Shown piece after piece: positions 12,589 through 23,785 of a DNA stretch of 64,000 nt. Under the pieces are notes generated by a model. That model was not told the DNA's origin. It was given only the letters and a program-made list of their open reading frames with translations, and did not search any database. This stretch comes from Apoderus coryli (lineage: Eukaryota; Arthropoda; Insecta; Coleoptera; Attelabidae): the NCBI GenBank assembly GCA_911728435.2, contig OU452204.1, forward strand, positions 17,732,001 through 17,796,000, in the 5' to 3' direction. The first letter of the stretch is position 1. Every line of letters begins with the position of its first letter. The position numbers and the translations under genes are program-made.

Positions 12589-12755
12589 TTAAAGAAATAC
12601 GGACAAATGATTCCACCAGCCCAAGAAGCACACTAAATGGACGATTAGGTTGAGTGTAAAATGGACGTAGTGCGCGATACGTATTTCGAACAGAACCGCA
12701 TGAATTCCAAAATAAATTTGCACAATTTGGAAGCGTTGTTCAGGCGTCAGTCTAT
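12589..12755 (-). pseudogene. Mariner-like transposase N-terminal fragment
   Basis: On the minus strand MNRLTPEQRFQIVQIYF matches the first helix of mariner-like transposases. After a one-base shift the reading becomes NSCGSVRNTYRALRPFYTQ, which continues that family pattern. Only about 55 residues are present. It is unrelated in strand and frame to the RT just to its left. Confidence 0.65.
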
Positions 12756-12839
12756 TCATGCTGAAATGCCAAACCAAATAACTAAACATAAATCACTTGA
12801 CAGCTGACAAAATGGCAGCCAGTTAAAAAAGCGTTGTCA

Positions 12840-14930
12840 TTATAAAGTTCTATAAAAGACACCCTTTATATGCGTCCAGAGTTTTCACAGATTTTCTGTT
12901 ATAATCCAAACACGATAGTGCAGTGATAAAAATGTCAAAATACAATCTACCGACAGTGAATCACTCTGTATTTTATTTGATTTTCATAATATGATAATCA
13001 TCCTGTAAAATGATCTTATTGCGTTTCAACACATCCCCATAAATCAACACGCTGTCTGTGTCAGTAAAGTCTTAAATAATAAAAAAAAGCAACTAAACGT
13101 AAAAACGTATGAAGATTTCGCAGTTGATAATTGATTTTACGATTGCATATTAGTCCAATTTATTATGGCTAATTAAAACTGAACTTTATTATAGTACTTT
13201 TGGATCGTTAAAAAAGCACATCACAGTACTGAAATCATCAGTAGGCGTTTTTAGAGGCGGAGCTAAATTTTGAGGCGTCCCTAGTGTCAATAGAAATAGA
13301 CGAGCGAATGCATCACTATTTCAGACGGCTTTTAGAATACTTATCGACGTGAATACACCACTCATTGACAATATAATTTAAGGGTAGGAATAAGATTACA
13401 ATTACGGATGTGAACTCTGTCAGTTTCTACCTTGAATTTGTATTTACTCACCTCTTTATGTAGGTAATTATTCTCAGGCAGTAAAGTTTTCAGTATTGGT
13501 TAGACACGGAAGAACAATCGATATAACCATCCAATTCCAAGGTGCTGGGTGGTTTGGGCTACTGTCTTCCCAATAAATGTAATTTTCAACTGCTTATATT
13601 TCAAAACCCTCCATATCCACAGTATAGGGCTTCCTTAAATAAGGATGCGGAACATAAGACTATTTATTCATACATAACAAAACTCAAAAACATAACCACA
13701 CAAGAAAAACATGGACTTCGTCTGTCATTTCACATTTTTGAAGTATCTCCTTCGATGTCAACGTCAACTGTCTTGTGAACACTGGGATCGTAGACACACT
13801 ACACATACGAGAGAATAAAATGTCTACACAGTTAGTTTCTATAGTTGCAGGTCTAATCCTGCTGTAATGATCAGAAAAATTAGTGGAATTCCAGCTTAAT
13901 ATTCAAAAGTTAATTGCAAAAGCAATTAATATGATTATAATAAGTACCTAATGTTCATTAATGTGCTAGATTTTGTGCAGTGTCCTGTAAGGCATGATTG
14001 GCAATTAATTTTGAAGGAGGGTTTGTGATTCATCGCCTTGAAAGATTCACCTTTGTGGCGATATTAAATCAGATGGAAATTTAGCTATGGCTGTGGACTT
14101 ATTCACTCTAGACTAGGTAGGTATATAAAGCTGCTGCTACTTTTAATTGCAGAGCTGAATTGAATTGTCACCTTGTTCGGTTAAGCTACGGGATGATTCA
14201 CAAAGTCAAAACAAATATGAAGCACATTTTTGTGATCTGTGTCATCTTGCAACGAGTCGAAATAGCAGAATACAATCTACTTTTCAATTCTATCTTTATC
14301 CTCTTTAAATTATATTCGTTTAGGTTTGATGTTGAAAGATGTTTTCACTAATTGAATTTACAGAAATATGTGTGACCAAAAGTCAAATTAACTCTACTTC
14401 GATGACTTACACTCTTAAGTGTAATAATTATTTATTTAAATGCCGTGCTCTATAGTTGTTACGCCATAAACACCAAAATGAGACGGAAATTAAGCGCCTC
14501 ATCGCCTCTACAATTAAACGTTCTTTAAACTTTTTAAAAGACGCATAAAATTTTATTGAATCGTCAACAAAATTAAATTGAATCGATTCCTTGTCACATT
14601 TCCATCCGTTTAAGACATAATTTTCTCTTTCAAGATGTGCCGACATAAGACTTATTGCTTTGCCAGTATTTTAATGCTGACGCCAGATATAAAAAAAAGT
14701 ATCAACACTTACAGTAAGTGCTATAATAGAGTGGCCAAACCAATCAGCTGTATGCTAATAGTAATTCAATTAGTAATTATTTAATGAATGAAAATTATAA
14801 AGTGATTATACCCAATTTTTTCAAGAATAACTATGAAAAACATTTAAGGCAACATTAAATTAAAACTATATCATCTGTAGGTAAAACTAAAATCGCCAAC
14901 AAAAAAAGCTGTCACCCAAGTTTTGATGTG
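12840..14930. other. AT-rich stretch without a recognisable gene
   Basis: Open frames here (the longest under 80 codons, for example 13542-13778 plus and 14428-14646 minus) show no domain or motif I recognise. No element ends were identified with confidence. It may hold old unrecognisable transposon sequence. Confidence 0.4.
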
Positions 14931-14949
14931 GAATAATTTTTTTATTTTT

Positions 14950-15090
14950 TATTCTAGACTTCTACAAAAATTTCTTCAAAATCAATCCTAAATAACTTTT
15001 TTAGTATCGCATCAATTTTGGCAATTTTTTTTCGAGTTTTAGGCCGTCTTATTGTCATCATTTTTTCATATCAATCATAATGCTAGGTTT
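14950..15090 (+). repeat. Left arm of an inverted pair around an RT
   Basis: AAAATCAATCCTAAATAACT and the following bases to about 15080 recur inverted at about 17290-17430 with good similarity (shared TTTTTTCGAGTTTTA and TCATTTTTTCATAT blocks). The arms flank RT copy A, which suggests the RT inserted into, or was captured between, the ends of an older element. Confidence 0.55.
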
Positions 15091-15168
15091 AGAGAAACTT
15101 CAGTAATTATACCAAGGCAGGTGCTAACCATCACTCAAAAATCATTTGCTTATATATTGCCAAAGTTA

Positions 15169-15295
15169 TACAGGGTGTCCCCTCTCAATTGGAAAAAACT
15201 TCTGGGGCATATTGAGGAACCCTAGACAAGCAGTTTGAGATAAGAGACTGATGTCCGGAAGTGCATGGTTTTCAAAATACAGGGTGTCAAAGTTT
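15169..15295 (+). repeat. Bipartite TACAGGGTG end module
   Basis: TACAGGGTGTCCCCTC at 15169 and TACAGGGTGTCAAAG at 15278 are 109 bp apart. The intervening bases include TGTCCGGAAGTGCATGG before the second word, matching other copies (TGTCCGCAAATGCTTCG at 29.7, 34.3 and, with changes, 61.0 kb). Confidence 0.5.
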
Positions 15296-15623
15296 TTTTT
15301 AAAAAACCTTTTTTTATCAATATCTCAAAGACACGTTAACCGATTTTCTTGAAATTCGCTGGTGAGGTAAGCTTAATAAGACGCTCAGTTAGCACTAATT
15401 AAATGTTAATTATGACTTCCAGTGGCGCCCCGGGGGACAGTGTCACAAATAAAAATGACAAAAAAATGTACGCTACTGACTTTTTTGAAAATTTTATATA
15501 TTTTTTAGAAAGCTCAGTTAAAAATACAACTTTTTTGTCACTTGATATATTTTCGTATCTCTCTCCGTTTTCGAGAAACAATTTTTATTAAAAGGTTCCG
15601 GGGAGGGGAGTTTCCAACCAGAG

Positions 15624-15745
15624 ATGTCGTTGAGGATGAAGTCAATGGCACGCATTCAGAATGAGCCCAACACTAGCACTCGTCAGATTGCGTCGCGACT
15701 TGATTGCATCAAAAATACTGTCCATCGAGTATTGAAAATCCACGA
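15624..15745 (+). pseudogene. Mariner-like transposase second-HTH fragment
   Basis: The plus strand reads MARIQNEPNTSTRQIASRLD followed by CIKNTVHRVLKIHD. STRQIA..L followed by a VHRVLK recognition helix is the second helix-turn-helix of mariner-like transposases. It is cut off at about 15750, where minus-strand RT sequence begins abruptly. It therefore predates or marks the insertion point of RT copy A. Confidence 0.65.
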
Positions 15746-15754
15746 TTCCCAGAA

Positions 15755-17105
15755 AAATCGTGGTTCCCCATTTAGCCAATTTTGGCGGTCTGCAATGACC
15801 ACTTCAAATGGGATTTCAAAATCATGTTTGCGTGGCAAAGCGTCCGACGGTTTTCTTCCTGAATCCAAAGGTATTAGATTCAGGATTCCCATGTGTCCCT
15901 CTAGATCGCCAGATTTGTATTCCATTACCTGGGCCAGTTTCAGAGCGCTAATTGCTGCCTCTTTTTTGACTAGGACAGGCAAAGGTATTAGATGCAGCAA
16001 CGTTTCCATCGCTGCTGTGGGGCAACTTCGCATTGCCCCTGTTATACCTAAACATGCAAGCCGTTGCAACTTTTGAAGACGGCATTGTATATGCTTAATA
16101 TTAACCTTTGGCCACCATACTAATGAGGCGTATGTAACCATGGGTTTAATGACTGTTTGGTACACCCAGTATGTGAGCTTTGGCTTTAGCCCCCAAGTCC
16201 TACCGAGTAGCCTGTGACACGTCCATATGGCCGTTGTGGCTTTCGATATGGTTTTCTCTATATGCTGATTCCAGATTAGTCATTTATCCAGGATTACTCC
16301 CAGGTATTTGAATTTATCCGAAAGGCAAATTTGCTCACCGCTGAGAGTGGGGTTAATAATGTCCACCTTTCTCTTTCTCGTGAATGGTACCAACACTGTT
16401 TTTTTCGGATTTATATTCAATCCCGCAGCGTCGCACCAGTTTTTAATTTTGTTTAATGCAATTTGCATGCGGTTGGATATAACCGATGTGTGTTTTCCCT
16501 TAACTGTGAGAACAATGTCGTCGGCGTAGCTTTGCAGCGTAAAGCCTGCCCTATCCATTTTTGAAATGAGATGATCCAGCACTAGTGACCATAGAAGAGG
16601 GGACAATACACCGCCTTGTGGGCATCCCCTAGCCGCTGTCACTGCTACAGACACTTCTCCTATTTCAGCCGTAATGACACGGTCTTTCAAAATTCCCTGA
16701 ATCCATTTCACCAGTGAGGAGACGACACTTCTCTCTTCTAGTGCTCTACTGATGGATTCATGTGAGGTATTGTCAAAAGCACCCTCTATATCGATAAAGG
16801 CACATAAGGATACTTCTTTTGCTTTAAATGACTTCTCGATGTCTTTTACTAAGCAGTGCAGGGCATTAATCGTAGATTTTCCCGCTTGGTAGGCGAATTG
16901 CCTTTTGTGAAGCGGATTCCTATTTAAAGTTTTGCTTCTTAGTTATTCGTCTGTTATCTTTTCATAGGTTTCAGTAGGAAGGATGTTAGACTAATAGGCC
17001 TGTAGGACTTAGGGTCATCCTCTGGACGGTGTTCTGTTTTCGCTATAAAGGCTACTCTAGTTTCCCTCCAAGCTTTGGGAATATGGCCGAGGATAAGGTT
17101 GCTAC
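15755..17105 (-). pseudogene. RNase-H-type non-LTR RT, copy A (RT domain)
   Basis: Read from the right: HIPKAWRETRVAFIAK, PKSYRPISLTSFLLK, CAFIDIEGAFDNTSHESI, RGCPQGGVLSPLLWSLVLD, SYADDIVL, FKYLGVILDK, then after a frame change VTYASLVWWPKVNIKH and QRLACLGITGAMR. The style (GCPQGGVLSPLLW, SYADD) is that of the Jockey/I/R1 assemblage. It ends just before the RNase H domain. Its last 400 bp (15755-16160) are a near-identical duplicate of 18100-18497 in copy B, with a 9-bp difference near 15855. Several frameshifts make it dead. Confidence 0.85.
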
Positions 17106-17199
17106 ACTTAATAAAGCATTATTTCTTTGAAAGCAGTTTTTTCCTTTAAGGATACAGATATCGGTATGAATCAAAAAACAAGTTGTTCAGAAAAGATGG

Positions 17200-17440
17200 A
17201 TGCAAAAAAAAACATTATTCGGTCCTGAGTATTTTCTACAGGGTGTTGAAAGGTTTCAAGTAAAATGTACCTTTTTGTTCACCCCTGTATAACAACAAAT
17301 CCGTTCGAAATTTTTGAACTTTCGATATGAAAAAATGACGGAAATAAAACGGCATAAAACTCGAAAAAAAATTGTCAAAATTGATGCAGTACTAAAAAAG
17401 TTATTTAGGATTGATTTTGAACAAAATTTTTTTCGCAAAA
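17200..17440 (-). repeat. Right arm of inverted pair with TACAGGGTG word
   Basis: This is the inverse counterpart of 14950-15090 (shared inverted TTTTTTCGAGTTTTA and AAAATCAATCCTAAATAACT). It also carries CTACAGGGTGTTGAAAGG at about 17239 and CACCCCTGTATAA near 17280, the end words of the dispersed TACAGGGTG family. Confidence 0.5.
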
Positions 17441-17483
17441 CGAGTGAAATGAAGTTGCGATTTTGAATAGTTATTTTTATTTA

Positions 17484-17632
17484 CAATATTTAAATGATAG
17501 AATCATACATTGATACATGAATTCTTCTACAAAACGTTGTTAAAAATGTTCGCTATAATAATATAATCTTTTATGACATCGTTCCTTTCACACATGGGTA
17601 AAAATAGGACGCCCATATAAAATTTTAAAGGC
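17484..17632 (-). repeat. 149-bp segment duplicated inverted at 21390-21535
   Basis: The stretch containing TTCCTTTCACACATGGGTAA and GGACGCCCATATAAAATTTT occurs as a near-exact inverse at about 21390-21535. In both places it abuts the same retroelement: here it lies just downstream of the RNase H domain, and there just upstream of the element's 3' end on the opposite strand. Confidence 0.75.
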
Positions 17633-17639
17633 ATCCCCC

Positions 17640-18497
17640 ATCTCCGAAGTTCTTACTTCATATGGCTTTTTGGAAGGCCAAAGATGGGTTCCGGGCCGCA
17701 GAACGGAGCGTTTGCGCCCTCTTTTGCAAGTTGGTCCGCCGCTTCGTTCCCCTCTATGCCTTGATGTCCTGGCACCCATGTCAGAGTAATCTTTTTCCCC
17801 TGAGCTGCCAGTTGCTTTAGGGTCTGTTTGCATTCCCATGCTAGCTTTGACGTGAAGGTGTAAGACCTCAGTGCTTTTAACGCAGCTTGACTGTCTGACA
17901 TAATATTGATCTGCCGTGCCGGGATGCCTATCTGCAGGCATTCTTGAGCACAACGATTAATAGCGTTGATCTCTGCTTGGAATATAGTGGGACTTTTCCC
18001 GAGAGATTCAGAGAGCCTGCAATTTGGCCCGTATACTCCCATGCCTGTGTTCCCTTCTATTCCTTTTGAACCGTCCGTATACCAGACGGATGTGTTTTCT
18101 GGGAATCGTGGTTCCCCATTTAGCCAATTTTGACGGTCTGCAATGACCACTTCAAATGGCATTTCAAAATCATGTTTGCGTGGCAAAGCGTCCGACGGTT
18201 TTCCCAAAGGTATTAGATTCAGGATTCCCATGTGTCCCTCTAGATCGCCAGATTTGTATTCCATTACCTGTGCCAGTTTCAGAGCGCTAATTGCTGCCTC
18301 TTTTTTGACTAGGACAGGCAAAGGTATTAGATGCAGCAACGTTTCCATCGCTGCTGTGGGGCAAGTTCGCATTGCCCCTGTTATTCCTAAACATGCAAGC
18401 CGTTGCAACTCTTGAAGACGGCATTGTGTATGCTTAATATTAACTTTTGGCCACCATACTAATGAGGCGTATGTAACCATGGGTTTAATGACTGTTT
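17640..18497 (-). pseudogene. RNase-H-type non-LTR RT, copy B (thumb plus RNase H)
   Basis: An open run of about 275 codons begins in the RT thumb/connection (VTYASLVWWPKVNIKHTQC, PLPVLVKKEAAISALKLAQ) and continues into a full RNase H domain. This has VWYTDGSKGIEGNTGMGVYG (first Asp), FQAEINAINR (Glu), IMSDSQAALKAL (Asp) and WVPGHQGIEGNEAAD (His/Asp). All four RNase H acidic positions are present. The N-terminal RT palm is absent, and the zinc-knuckle C-terminus is displaced to 21.5 kb on the other strand. It overlaps copy A by about 400 bp of duplicated sequence. Confidence 0.88.
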
Positions 18498-18499
18498 GC

Positions 18500-19655
18500 G
18501 TTAATGTTTTAGGTTATTCTTTATTAAACAAATGAAAAATCTTTCAATATTTCGGATAAGTTTAAGAAGTATGAATTTTTAAAATTTTTGAACCTTTGAA
18601 TAGTTTTCGTTTAGTTTTTAGGATCGCTGCAGAAATAATCGAATGTCGGACAACCTGTAGCTGTAGCGACAGCGTGTTTTTACCAGCCCTGTATAATTAA
18701 TTATGTGAATTATTGTTAGAGTATAATTAAACAAATCATGCCAAACCACAGTACCTAGTAAGATTCAACACAAACAGTAACAAAACAAATTAACTACTTG
18801 TAGGCAATTTTTAGACGCTGAAATACTTTTATTCTAAATGAAAATGATTAGTTAGTTATACAGAATTTCCCATTTTCTCGATAAAGTAAACGGAAGCGCA
18901 TGTTCATGAATTAAATAGGTAGTTGCTACTGCTTATATGCAACACCTATAATATGTCTTGATTCTGTTAGATGCTTCTGTTAATTTTCAATCGCTAACAT
19001 CGTTAAACAGTATTTCACTTGCACCTCTTTTGTACAAATTATCTTCTTTTTTACGTTTCAGTTTTCGGGATGATAAATAATTTTGTAAACAATGTCGAAT
19101 TATCTTGATGTTAGTAGTAGTTAAGTTGACAGGCTGATATAGCTACTTAAACTATATTTTCAATTTTTATATAAAAAAAAGTTTGTTTTATTATATAAGA
19201 CTATTATACAAGGTGTGTTATGTATACTGTGTGTCCCATCCAATTTCATGATCTCGAAAACAAGAATAAAGTTTATACAAATTCTCCGTGGTCGGAGTAA
19301 CATAGGCCTACTCACGGGAGAATGGCAACTAAAAGTAAATAATCGATTAGTTGATCATATTTAATTAATTGAATCGATATAATGGATTTGTGATTAATTT
19401 GGTTCAAAAGCATCGAGCAATCGGTGTCGTGAATACATAAACATAAACTCACTACTTCTCTTGTTTTTGGAGTCTTCTGTATTCAATTCAGAAAAAATTA
19501 GTTCAAAAGATGTCTCAAGAGCTGCACCCACTTTGCACAACGCATTTATTTCTTACTGGGCATAATCATGTTCATTAAAGATACAAAAAATTACAAATAA
19601 ACAATTAAATTACACTAATAAGTTCTCAAAATGGAGTCAACCAATATCAATGCAT
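18500..19655. other. AT-rich stretch without a recognisable gene
   Basis: No motif-bearing frame was seen. A TATACAAGGTGTGTTATGTA string near 19206 and GTGTGTCCCATCC near 19232 resemble decayed TACAGGGTG-type ends and may be the left end of the element whose transposase fragment lies at 19.7 kb. Confidence 0.35.
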
Positions 19656-19659
19656 TTTT

Positions 19660-19950
19660 TAACTCATTTGGCCTCGGAATTAATTGCTGCTAGGACGATT
19701 TCCCTTCAGTTGACGGCAGGCCTCTTCTCGTGTTTCCACTGTCGTTTCGTAAACAATGTCTTTTAAATATCTCCACACATGAAAATCCATAGGCGTAATA
19801 TCTGGTGATCTTGGAGGCCACGCCACTGACCCCCTTCCAGGTTCTGGAGGATCATTTTGTGTCAACAGCCCTATCCATCTCTCTTGATAGTTTACATTGA
19901 TCCCTGCCCTCACATTCTTCCAAAATGGGCAGGAGCGCCATTCATTTGGA
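19660..19950 (-). pseudogene. Mariner-like transposase C-terminal fragment
   Basis: After a decayed NGAPAHFGR reading near 19930, the minus strand reads YQERWIGLL, then WPPRSPDITPMDFHVWRYLK and DIVYETTVET. WPPRSPDITPMDF contains the last catalytic Asp region of mariner-like transposases, and QNGAPAH the second. The N-terminal half is missing, and at least one frameshift separates the two motifs. Confidence 0.75.
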
Positions 19951-20260
19951 AGCAGCTATTGATTCGTATAGCAAGAGGCACCACATCGAACAAATCGAAA
20001 AGATGATCGGTCAAGAAGTTTAAAAAAGGTTAACATTAAATCGTGGAAAAACATACGTTTAGTAACAAAAAATAAAAAGACTTTGGCTGCTCATATCGTA
20101 TTTGTTTGGTAGTTCAGTCAGAACTGTTGGCCTGCTTACAACACTTTAAATTATAATAGGTATCTGAAAAACAAAGCCATAAATTGAAAAATTGCAAGGG
20201 TAATTTTTTTCCTCAAATTAAATAAACAATCGAAAAGTGTAATCTTCTTTGTAAAATATC

Positions 20261-20321
20261 CAGTGGCGGCGAAGATAAAGAGGACAGAATAGGATGCCGA
20301 CCGCCAGTATCTACGCCACTG
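20261..20321. repeat. 61-bp CAGTGGCG...CGCCACTG mini-element
   Basis: CAGTGGCG at 20261 and its exact inverse CGCCACTG at 20314-20321 bound a 61-bp segment. A second segment of exactly the same length with the same ends, but a different interior, lies at 61136-61196. CAGTGGCG-type ends are common in hAT-like elements (family knowledge). Confidence 0.45.
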
Positions 20322-21389
20322 TAGAATTTTTTCACATTATGTGAATCATTACTTAGAGATCTACTACATTTGTCTGTATGCAAAATTGGACGGCAATCGA
20401 TAAAGTGGTTTAAAAGTTATGACGAGAAAACTAGCTTTTATCTTTGTTAGGAAACATATCTTAACAAAATTTTCTTATAAAAGTCTACTTTTTGCTTGTT
20501 GTTCTATCACCTGTCAAAGTTAATGACGTTTAACCTGGACCACCCTGTATAGTTTTCCAGGGTGAAAAAAACCTACTTAATCTTACTAATATATTTTATC
20601 ACGACATAAATTTATTTGACCCTTAATGCAGCCAAAACAAAAAAAAAACGTTTAGGCGCCCAATTTTGTAAAACTCCCTAAACCACGTCGAGACAATAAA
20701 ACTCTTAAAAAATCCAACAGATATGAAAATATTATACTGGAAACAGAAACCAGAAATACAAATAATAATATTTTCTCTTATCGGTAAATTGATCCCAGCA
20801 TATTCCCAGCCCATATGGGTATAGTATTGCACAAAAAGTATTAAGGGTTGGCGGGCGCCTAGTCTGCAATCATAACATTTGTAAACCAGAAACAAATGTA
20901 CAAATGAGTTGTGAAGTGTTACGACGTGTTTTGGGTAAGTCCGAATGCGACAGCCACCCACGTTGCTGTGTTGTCAAATAAATTCGAAACCTGCATAATA
21001 TTAAAATAGTTACTTTAAAAAACAGACAATTCTCTATTTTTTAACATTATTTCTGTTAAATCCTTTCAAATTAACTCATCCCACTGCATGCAATAAATCA
21101 TTCTTTCAAGACTATCTAGTGGTATTTGTAATTTGTCTTAACCCACTGACGGCAACGCTGTAAAAAAAGAAGCTAGCGCCAGGAACGAGACCTTTTCTTG
21201 AAATGCCCTTTTGTTTATTCTTCTGTTGGGCGGGTGTTGTTGTACTAGACTTAAAAAGACACATGGTGCTATTTGACCCTTTTTTTTATGGAAATTATAA
21301 GAAAGAATTTGATGCGTTGTTGTTTTATGGATGTCGGGTCACGTAATTTTACGGATCCACTGCGAAATAAAACAGTTTTATTAGATGCC

Positions 21390-21535
21390 TTTAAAATTTT
21401 ATATGGGCGTCCTATTTTTACCCATGTGTGAAAGGAACGATGTCATAAAAGATTATATTATTATAGCGAACATTTTTAACAACGTTTTGTAGAAGAATTC
21501 ATGTATCAATGTATGATTCTATCATTTAAATATTT
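21390..21535 (+). repeat. Inverted copy of 17484-17632
   Basis: This is a near-exact inverse of the segment at 17484-17632 (GGGCGTCCTATTTTTACCCA, AACAACGTTTTGTAGAAGAA). It runs directly into the 3' end of the RNase-H-type retroelement. Confidence 0.75.
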
Positions 21536-21539
21536 TTTC

Positions 21540-21925
21540 CTTTGAACAACTTAAGTCCTACTGGAGAAACACTCCAGGCCTAAGACAATCAAAAAGGTTT
21601 CTCAAACCCTCAGAGGCCAACGCAGGGAAGCTTATCCAACTGGAGAGAAGCGACCTAAGGCGAATTACAGGCCTTTTTACGGGACACCACCCAGTGAAGT
21701 ACCATCTCAAAAAGATGGGTCTAACCGAGGACGACACTTGTCGGTTTTGCGAAGACGCAACAAAACAACAGAACACGTGCTCTGCGAATGCAAAAGGCTA
21801 AAACACCTTGGAGGGGTGACCCTAACACCCGACGAGGCAAGGAATTTAGCCCCCAGAGAAATCATCAACTTTATGAAAAGTGTGGGACAGCTGGGCAATT
21901 CATAGATTAGAGTCATTCACAAAAG
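21540..21925 (+). pseudogene. 3' end of RNase-H-type retroelement (Cys/His knuckle)
   Basis: The plus strand reads EQLKSYWRNTPGLRQSKRFL, RSDLRRITGLFTGHHPVKYH, KMGLTEDDTCRFCEDATK and, after a one-base shift, TEHVLCECKRLKHL. This is the C-terminal region following RNase H in I/Jockey-like elements, with the C-x2-C...H-x4-C knuckle. It is opposite in strand to the RNase H domain at 17.6-18.5 kb, so the two parts were separated by an inversion or come from two copies. Confidence 0.8.
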
Positions 21926-22059
21926 ATCTTCTGCAAGTCGAAGTGAGGGGAGGCCAAAGCGCCTAAACGACTCCGAAAAACAATCTACAATCTAAAACAT
22001 TAACTATAAAAAAATTAGATCACATTGGCGTTCGAAAAGAGTGTAAAAAGGGGTTAAAA

Positions 22060-23650
22060 GCTCCTGTCTGTCTTCATCTACGATAAGTCTAAAACTACTT
22101 AAAATATTTTAACTAAATTTGGTACAAAAATACTGCTAGAGACTGATTAACTTTTTGGAGACATTGAGCGTAGGCAAGGGATTTAAAAAAGGGTTCAAAA
22201 ATGTACAAGGAATAATAGATTTTAAAGTTATCCGAAATATTTAATACTTGTTCATAGATTTAATAGAATATAACCATAACATCTAACAGAATCAAAGTAA
22301 ATCACATTGACGTTCGAAAAAAGTGTAAAAAGGGGTCAAAAACTAAAAAAAAAACATATTTCCCAAACATAGCAGAAATATTGACTAGTTATTTATAGGT
22401 TTGGTAGGATATAACCTATGAAATATATCATAAAAAAATTGCTTACATAGGCGTTCGTAAATAGTAGGAAAGGAGTCAAAATACAAACAAATTCCTATAT
22501 AAACTTATTCGAAATATGGAATAATTTTTCATAGGTGTGATGGAATACAACCTAAAAAATGTGACATAGAAGAATTGGTTCACACAGGCGTCCACAAATA
22601 GTGTAAAAAGGGGTTAAAAATTAAAAACAAATTAATATATAATATTCACCAAACATACCAGACAAATTGCCTTATTTTAATGTATGGTTTTGATATAAGA
22701 TAACCTACAAAATGCAGAATAAAAAAACTTGTTCATAAATAGTAAAAAAGGTGTAACAAAAATTAGAAAGTAAAAATAAGGGTGCGTTAAAAATAGAAGA
22801 CAAGATTTATGTACCAAGGCGTCCGTGAAAAAAAATTGCTTACAAAGGCGTTCGTAAATAGCGGAAAAGAGCTCAAAATTATTCGAAATATGGAATAATT
22901 TAAATAAAAAATAGCTAGGTACAATCAAAAAACAATATTTTAATTAGGAATATAGCTTGTCAACAAGAATCTTACGAGAAAATGACAAAAAGGGCAAAAA
23001 ATTATTACTTTTACACTTAAATGGAGAGCTATTCTGGCCTCGGGGGCAACTGTTTAATTTATCAGTAAATATATCAAATAACTTCCTTATTTAAACAAAA
23101 ATTGCTAAAGGAAATAGATATGGCAAATAGGAATACAGTTACATACTTTTTAAATAAGACACCGAGTATATTTGAATTGAATATTTTGATTCCTTTTTTT
23201 AATTTTTCTTTCACCCTATATAACATATCATGCATTTTTTTCCACAGTTCTTGCTATAATATTTACGTACGCCTATGTAAGCAAGGTTTTTATGATACAT
23301 TTCATCGGTTATATTCTATCAAAGCTATAAACAACTAGCCTACATTTCTGCTGTGTTTAGGAAATATTGTTTTATATTTTTTAGTTCTTGATCCCTTTTT
23401 ACACTCTTTTCGAACGCCAATGAGATTTAATTTGTTTATGTTGGATGTTTTAGGTTATATTCTATTAAATGTATTTAGATAACATTAAAAAGTATTATAT
23501 TTTACATTTTTGAGCCTTTTAAAAACCCCTTGCCTACGCTCAATGTCTCCAAAAAGTTAATCAGTGTCTAGATATATCCTGCAGTATTTTTGTACCAAAT
23601 TTAGTTAAAATATGTTCAGTTTTGGAGTTATCGTGGATAAAGGCAGAGGC
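22060..23650. mobile_element. Fold-back element with internal subrepeats
   Basis: This is a large imperfect palindrome centred near 22.86 kb. GACATTGAGCGTAGGCAAGG (about 22160) pairs with its inverse near 23530, AAAGTGTAAAAAGGGGTCAA (about 22322) with the inverse near 23395, and TTACATAGGCGTTCGTAAAT (about 22443) with a diverged inverse near 23266. Within each arm a word set (CATTGGCGTTCGAAAA then GTGTAAAAAGGGGT) repeats every 130-290 bp from 22023 on. No protein frame is present. Long inverted repeats built of subrepeats are typical of fold-back transposons. Confidence 0.65.
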
Positions 23651-23665
23651 ATATGTTTTTTTTTA

Positions 23666-23785
23666 TACAGGGTGTCGTGATATTAACTTAAAATAATTTA
23701 AGGGGACTACAAGCGAAAATAAGATTTTTTTTCATATGAACATATATCGAAAACGCTTCGTTTTTCAGATACAGGGTGTATATCA
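23666..23785 (+). repeat. Bipartite TACAGGGTG end module
   Basis: TACAGGGTGTCGTGATATT at 23666 and TACAGGGTGTATATC at 23770 are 104 bp apart. The second is preceded by CGCTTCGTTTTTCAGA, a relative of the GCTTCGTTATCGAGA seen in the 29.7- and 34.3-kb copies. It directly follows the fold-back element. Confidence 0.5.

Noticed and set aside
20623..20961. 112-codon minus-strand open frame.
   Set aside because: Rich in Phe/Ile/Tyr from AT-rich sequence, no motif, and its composition fits chance.
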